Shown here piece by piece: positions 59,485 to 64,000 of a DNA stretch of 64,000 nucleotides. The stretch is taken from NCBI GenBank assembly GCA_027886185.1, contig WOAB01000142.1, positions 682,001 through 746,000 of the forward strand. Reading direction: 5' to 3'. Positions within the stretch are counted from its first letter, which is position 1, and each line of letters starts with the position of its first letter. The translations under genes and the position numbers were made by a program. A model generated the notes under the pieces. That model was not told the DNA's origin and ran no database searches. It saw nothing but the letters and a program-made list of their open reading frames with translations. Source of the DNA: Rheum nobile. Its lineage: Eukaryota > Streptophyta > Magnoliopsida > Caryophyllales > Polygonaceae.

Positions 59485-60863
59485 TGATCAGCGCTACTTT
59501 GTAAGGTTTAATTAGGAGTTGTTATCGGTATTTTGGGTACCATTTAGATGAGTTTAGAGCGTTATTATGGAGTATGGAGTTGAGGAGTAGATGTACAGAT
59601 ATGGTGGTTTGGAGAAGCTTAAATGAAGATATATTGAAGAGAGAAGGAAGCCACCCGAGAAGACGAAGAAGTAGAACCAAGTGGATCTACAGGAGCGAAT
59701 CCGCGATCGCGGAATTCCAAGGTTTGGTCGCGGAAAAATCGAGAGAAAAAGAGTGTCAGTGTTTATTTTCCGCGATCACGGAAATCTATGTCATCAGCGC
59801 TTCCGAGGATTTTCCGAAGATTTGTTTTGTTTTATTTATTTTATTTTTCTTTTATTTCTTTTGTTTCGTTATTTCCTTTTAGATTTTATTTCCTATCTTA
59901 TGGAAATTAGGTTTTGTTAAGTCTATATATTCTTTCTTTAGAACATTAGTTTAGTAAGTTGGGTGCTCCCCAAGTTGGGCTCTACCTTTCTTCATCTTTT
60001 CCCTTTTTCTTAGTTTAGTTCTTTGTTTTGTTTTGTTTTTTGCTAGACAATTGAAGCCTTGGTTTGAATTTGATATTGAGATTATTCCTTTATTTATCCT
60101 TGAATGTTATGATTCTCTTGTGTTTCATCCCATTGAGTTTTATTGATTTCTCTAGCCTAATCACCTAGTTTTATTGGTATTATTCATACTGCAGGATTAT
60201 GGTTTTGAATTCTATTGGTTGATCTAGTTCATCAATTGTTGTGATTAGTATTATTAATATTGGTTTCACTAACGTGACAAACTAGTTGAGATTGGTATTA
60301 TCTATAGTGCTAGTTCTCCTAATTTGGTCAACTTGTTGAGATTAATATTGTCCATCCCTAATTCAGAGTAGCAAACACGATTTATAGGAACGGGTTGTGA
60401 ATGTTTATTGTGAAGAGAATTGATTGCATGTCGAGTACTGACTGATTGTTAAGTATTGCATGAGCCTATCTATTTCTGAGCTTACTGCTGCTGTTAGATT
60501 TATCTTGATGGTTTCATGATTGTTTAATGGTTAGGGTTATCAGGACTGGTAGGACTGGTAACTAATTTAGAACAGGGATTAAGACATTTATGAGGATTGA
60601 GAACTAGGAATAGTCAATGATTCATCAACCAAACTAAAGGTAGATATTTGTCTAGTCAATCTTTCTATGTTTTATTTATCGTTTTCTTAGTTAGATTCAT
60701 ACAACCCCCCCCCCCCCCCTTTGTCTTTGTTATCAATTGGTGAATGATTTTGCAAACAACATATATAACTCGATTCTCTGTGGGATTCGACCCTTACTTA
60801 CCAGACTATATTAGTTAGGTTTTTAAGGATTATTTTGTTTAGGTGTCACGACAACGCCTATCA
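59485..60863 (+). mobile_element. S3: solo LTR, Athila-like
   Basis: 1,379 bp, TGATCAGCGCTACTTTG to CGCCTATCA, with a perfect duplication GGAGA (59480-59484, 60864-60868). It interrupts R0 RT in frame. It contains CCGCGATCGCGG-type motifs at 59700-59713 and 59770-59785, and a C homopolymer of 15 (60705-60719). It resembles S1 closely and S2 more distantly. Confidence 0.9.
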
Positions 60864-61828
60864 GGAGACTTGCCAAGTGCTTCTTTAATTCTGCGAAAGC
60901 TGTCTCACACTCTGGAGTCCATTTAAAGCTATGGGGGTCTCTTAGGATCACGAAGAAGGGGAGGCCCTTCTCCGCGAGCTTAGAGCAAAAACGCCCTAAA
61001 TAGTTCACGGAGCCTACAGATCTCTGCACCTCTTTGACATTTTGCGGGAAGAGGGGGCATCTGCAACACCGCTTCTACCTTTTCTAGGTCCACGTCGATT
61101 CCGCGTGAACTGATCAAGAAGCCTAGGAATTTTCATGCCTTAACTCTGAAGATGCATTTTTATGGGTTCAAGCTCATTCTGTGTTTGTGCAAAGTCGTGA
61201 AAACCTCACGGAGATCAGCTACATGATCCATTTCCCGCCTGCTCTTCAATACGATGTCGTCTACGTATGCTTCAACGGAGGAACCGATTTGATCATGAAA
61301 TATCAAGTCAACCAACCTCTAAAATCTAGCCCTTGCGTTCTTGAGCCCAGATGGCATAACAGTGTAGAAATATGTCCCCCTTTCTGTGACAAACGTCGTA
61401 TGCTCTTTATCTGCGAGGTTCATTCTAACCTGATTGTAGCCTGAGTACGCGTCCGGAAAACTTAGGGCCTCGTGGCATGCGTTTGAATCAACCAACTGAT
61501 CAATTGAGGGTAGCGGGTAGCTGTCTTTTGGACACGCCTTGTTCAGATCCGTGAAGTCTACGCACATACGCCACTTCCCGTTCACTTTCCTCACCATCAC
61601 AACATTCGCGAGCCAGCGCGGATATTGAACCTCGCGTATGAAACCTGCTTTTAACAATTTTTCAACTTCTTCTCTAGCCCCTCGGGCTCTATCCTCTGCT
61701 TGCTTCCTATTCTTCTGCCTCCGCGGCTTCGCCTCCGAGCTTATATTGAGTGAATGGGTCATGAGACTCGCGGGGATACCCCTCAAGTCTTTGGGTGTCC
61801 ACACGAAGACATCTCGTGATGCCCCCAA
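60864..61828 (-). pseudogene. pol: R0 reverse transcriptase
   Basis: From MGASRDVFVWTPKDLRG. It contains WRMCVDFTDLNKACPKDSYP, SGYNQVRMNLADKEHTTFVT and AYVDDIV (YVDD codons at 61267-61256). TAG at 61321-61319 is probably a C-to-T change of CAG. More stops lie near 61155 and 61140. It ends at ELKKHLAS where S3 is inserted. The polymerase site is intact but the frame is not. Confidence 0.87.
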
Positions 61829-61906
61829 CAGTTCTTTGATTTCATTCTGCTCTTAGGGCTTGCCCCATGTATAGCTTCTCTTCTTCTTGCATGAAAGGTG
61901 TGATGC

Positions 61907-62485
61907 CTACTTTCTCTTCCTCCGATACCACGGTTTCCATTCGACTCCTGACTTCCAATTCGGCTTCTTCCTCTGTGTGGGTAGACAGAGGAAGCATTTT
62001 TCGCTAAGCGCTGCCAAGTAGCACGTGCGAATTTTTACGTGTTGTCCTCTTGCAATTCCGACTCCCACCTGCGTAGGAAACTTAAGAGCAAAGTGATATA
62101 TGAAGACTACTGCTTGGAACTTACATAAAGAGATCCTTCCCAGGATATCGTTGTACGCGGATGGAGATTGGAGCACCAAGAATTCCACATTTTCACTGCT
62201 TTGCGGGCCTCCTTCATCTCCCATGATTACGTCCAGTGTTATTACTCTAATTGGTTTTACTCGCTCTCCCGCAAAGCCTACTAACGTGCAATCAGTGGGT
62301 ACTAGGCTCGAGGGGTCTAGGCCCATCTTCTGGAAGGCTTCCCAGTACAGGATGTCCGCAGAGCTACCCGTGTCGATCATCACTCTCTTCACTATCTTTG
62401 TCTCCATTTGCACGTGAAGTACCAAGGGATCGGTATTGGGAATAAAGGACTCTGCAAGGTCCTCGACACCAAACTCAACTAGCAC
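61907..62485 (-). CDS. R0 aspartic protease
   Basis: 192 codons. The active site is VMIDTGSSADILYWEAF, and SPSAYNDILGRISL is the second conserved region (Gly-Arg then Ile where Pro-Trp/Pro-Ala-type residues are usual). The C-terminus runs into a poorly conserved linker toward RT. Confidence 0.85.
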   Translation of the reverse strand: MLVEFGVEDLAESFIPNTDPLVLHVQMETKIVKRVMIDTGSSADILYWEAFQKMGLDPSSLVPTDCTLVGFAGERVKPIRVITLDVIMGDEGGPQSSENVEFLVLQSPSAYNDILGRISLCKFQAVVFIYHFALKFPTQVGVGIARGQHVKIRTCYLAALSEKCFLCLPTQRKKPNWKSGVEWKPWYRRKRK

Positions 62486-62943
62486 TCTTGTCGCAGAGGG
62501 TTAGATATGCTCATGACTGGCATTCCGAAGGACGGAGGAGCATTGGCAATTCTCCTACCCTCCCGCTTACTGGGGCCTTTTGGCTCATGCCTTCCTGAAA
62601 TGGTTCCCACCTGCCCATCTGGTCGTGGAAAGTTATGCCCAGTATTCAGATAGGGCGCATGGCGACTTAGAGGGGGCCTTGGTGGAGCTGGGAATGGGCC
62701 TGGCATGGTCCTCCTTCACGGAGCCCCGTGATGAGTGGTCGATTGATGATAGGAACAAAACTTCCCTTCTGGCCTTGCAGCAGGAGGCGGTGGCGACGAC
62801 ATGCTTGTTCGCGGGAGGGGGGGGGGTCTGGATTGTTGCCTCTGTGGGTATGCACCCGCTCTCTCCCGGTCGTTCATCTCTACAGTGATCAGTGGCTTCT
62901 CTAGGGCCTTTCACCGCTTGCTGGTCTGGTGACGTCGGGGTTC
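62486..62943 (-). pseudogene. R0 gag C-terminal region and linker, frame-shifted
   Basis: Between the gag stop (62944) and protease. Pro/Arg/Gly-rich pieces in changing frames, one being 62706-62479. A run of ten C on the sense strand (62826-62817) is a likely slippage site. No clear zinc knuckle could be read. Confidence 0.5.
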
Positions 62944-63999
62944 CTACACGACCGTCTCTCTCTTTGTCCATTTGTGCCTTCTTCCACTGCTCGTGGGTGG
63001 CGTATTCGTGGACGAACTCCCTCGGGTTAGTTCCTCCGCCACGATGTGCTGATTGGCCTTCTCGAGTAGCTTCTTGCACATGTTGAGTTTGAATGGCCCG
63101 TTTCGAAGCCCTTGAATAAAAGCCATGTGCGCCACCTTCTCGTCGAAGTCATGCGCTTGGACTACTTCTGTTGTAAACCTCTTCACAAAGGAAGCCAGGG
63201 TTTCACCTTCGCGTTGCCTTACGTTTAACACCTCTTGCATGCTGAGCTTCCTCTTTTGAGAGCACCCAAAATGGGCCATGAAGGAATCCGCGAGCTGTTG
63301 AAACCCGTTGATACTTTTTGGAGGGAGGCTTATCATCCACGTCAAGGTTGGACATGCCAGAGTGTTGGGGAAGCATTTGCACATGGTGGGCTCGTCGGCC
63401 TTGCTCGCGAGCATCAGATACTGGTATTTGGACAGGTGGTCTCTGGGGTCGTCTTCTCCCGTGTATTCTTTGAACACAAGTATCTTGAAGTCTGGGGGTG
63501 GAGACGCCATGAGTATATGGTCCGCAAAGGCCGTGAACCTAAAGAGTGCTAGCGGCACTTCCGTCGTTGTGTACTCGGGGCCATATTGGTACGCATAGTC
63601 TGGGTAGGGCCTCCTGTAGGGTTCTCTCCAAGGGGAATACCGGAGTACTTTATGGGTGATGGAAGCTTGATCGGTTTGGAACCAATCCGCGTAGTCCTCG
63701 CGGGGATCAACCGCGATGTAGGGCTCTTGGTGGACACGCTCTGCTTGGCGCTGCGGCGGGGCATGCTCTTGCGGAGGAAGCTCCTGACGGGCCTTTTGGC
63801 ATTTTCGAAACTGGCAAAACTGCTCCCATTCCTCATCACTCATGAGCACCTCTCGTGTGTTGTTATTGGGTGTTCCCTTCGGGGAGGGTACTTCCTCTTC
63901 GACCTCCACCGGTGAATCTTCGTGTGTTGCGGCCATCCTTACTTGCTTTGCTGGACTTAGTTGCGCGAGGACCTCCACACGGTCGACGCTAGTTTTGAA
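62944..63999 (-). CDS. gag: R0 gag, open to the window edge
   Basis: The frame is open from the right edge to TAG 62946-62944. The first ATG in view is 63936 (MAATHEDSP); the true start may lie beyond. Acidic and Gln-rich N-terminus. Capsid domain from about 63500 has DHLSKYQYLMLASKADEPTM, FPNTLACPTLTWMISLPP and VRQREGETLASFVKRFTTEV. It makes the particle. No stop in ~350 codons, so it is the best preserved R0 gene. Confidence 0.87.
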   Translation of the reverse strand, partial: FKTSVDRVEVLAQLSPAKQVRMAATHEDSPVEVEEEVPSPKGTPNNNTREVLMSDEEWEQFCQFRKCQKARQELPPQEHAPPQRQAERVHQEPYIAVDPREDYADWFQTDQASITHKVLRYSPWREPYRRPYPDYAYQYGPEYTTTEVPLALFRFTAFADHILMASPPPDFKILVFKEYTGEDDPRDHLSKYQYLMLASKADEPTMCKCFPNTLACPTLTWMISLPPKSINGFQQLADSFMAHFGCSQKRKLSMQEVLNVRQREGETLASFVKRFTTEVVQAHDFDEKVAHMAFIQGLRNGPFKLNMCKKLLEKANQHIVAEELTRGSSSTNTPPTSSGRRHKWTKRETVV

Positions 64000-64000
64000 T

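Larger units (their letters stand above)
650..64000 (-). mobile_element. R0: outermost Tat/Retand-like Ty3/gypsy retrotransposon (partial)
   Basis: Minus-strand gag, protease, RT, RNase H and integrase run from the right edge to 57358. After R1 (16823-57213) the element continues at 16822 with its 3' non-pol region, which holds antisense ORFs, then a polypurine-like tract (minus strand of 11969-11985, GCTTGGGGGCT) and the 3' LTR (11968-11939, then 932-650 once T1 is removed). The order gag-pol, antisense ORF, LTR is that of the Tat/Retand lineage. The 5' LTR and primer site lie beyond 64000. It is the oldest layer: S1, T1, R1 and S3 are all inserted into it. Confidence 0.8.

Noticed and set aside
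60705..60719. Run of 15 C in S3
   Set aside because: Homopolymer, length uncertain in assembly; no structure beyond it.
1..64000. Host protein-coding, tRNA or rRNA gene
   Set aside because: Every long frame and repeat could be assigned to a retrotransposon layer, and I saw no tRNA cloverleaf or rRNA-like sequence beyond primer-site matches to initiator tRNA.

Overview
The window is a stack of nested plant LTR retrotransposons, almost wall to wall. I see no convincing host gene, rRNA, tRNA, CRISPR array or bacterial feature. The lineages recognisable from protein motifs are Ty3/gypsy Tat (Retand-like, with an extra antisense gene), chromovirus Tekay/Del (chromodomain-like integrase tail), a CRM/Reina-type gag-protease element, and Athila-like solo LTRs. 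This set, with tRNA-iMet primer sites, GT-AG introns in the antisense genes and many C-to-T type stop codons, points to heterochromatin of a flowering plant, probably a eudicot. The species cannot be told from the sequence.

Layout, outermost first. R0 is a minus-strand Tat element that runs off the right edge: gag 63999-62944, protease 62485-61907, RT 61828-60864, RNase H 59484-58407, integrase 58397-57358. It resumes left of a large insertion with its 3' region at 16822-11969, which carries antisense ORFs at 12284-14971 and 15543-15923, and its 3' LTR at 11968-11939 and 932-650. Into R0 went T1 (933-11938, complete Tekay element, target duplication GGGTA), S1 (an Athila-like LTR, 1-649), S3 (solo LTR 59485-60863, duplication GGAGA) and R1 (plus-strand Tat element, 16823-57213).

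R1 was itself broken by three insertions. T2 is a minus-strand Tekay-like gag-only element (18715-33641) in gag. C1 is a minus-strand gag-protease element (36389-41606, duplication AAGCC) in RNase H. R2 is a minus-strand Tat element (41812-53092) just after it. T2 holds T3, a gag-only Tekay derivative (26944-33330, duplication GGCTC), and R2 holds the solo LTR S2 (48126-49536, duplication GTAGC). The stack is at least four levels deep.

How the parts work together: each autonomous element supplies gag for the particle, then protease, RT, RNase H and integrase from one polyprotein. T2, T3 and C1 keep LTRs and gag but lack most of pol, so they would depend on relatives. T1, R0, R1 and R2 all carry premature stops, mostly of the C-to-T or G-to-A kind, so none is intact as read.

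The most unusual signals are: (i) an antisense gene between pol and the 3' LTR of R1 and R2 with the same four-exon, GT-AG intron structure in both; (ii) a broken ~305-codon acidic ORF upstream of gag in T1; (iii) hairpins conserved between three different Tekay families, in the LTR and just before the polypurine tract; (iv) CG-rich palindromes of the CCGCGATCGCGG type in LTRs of unrelated lineages.
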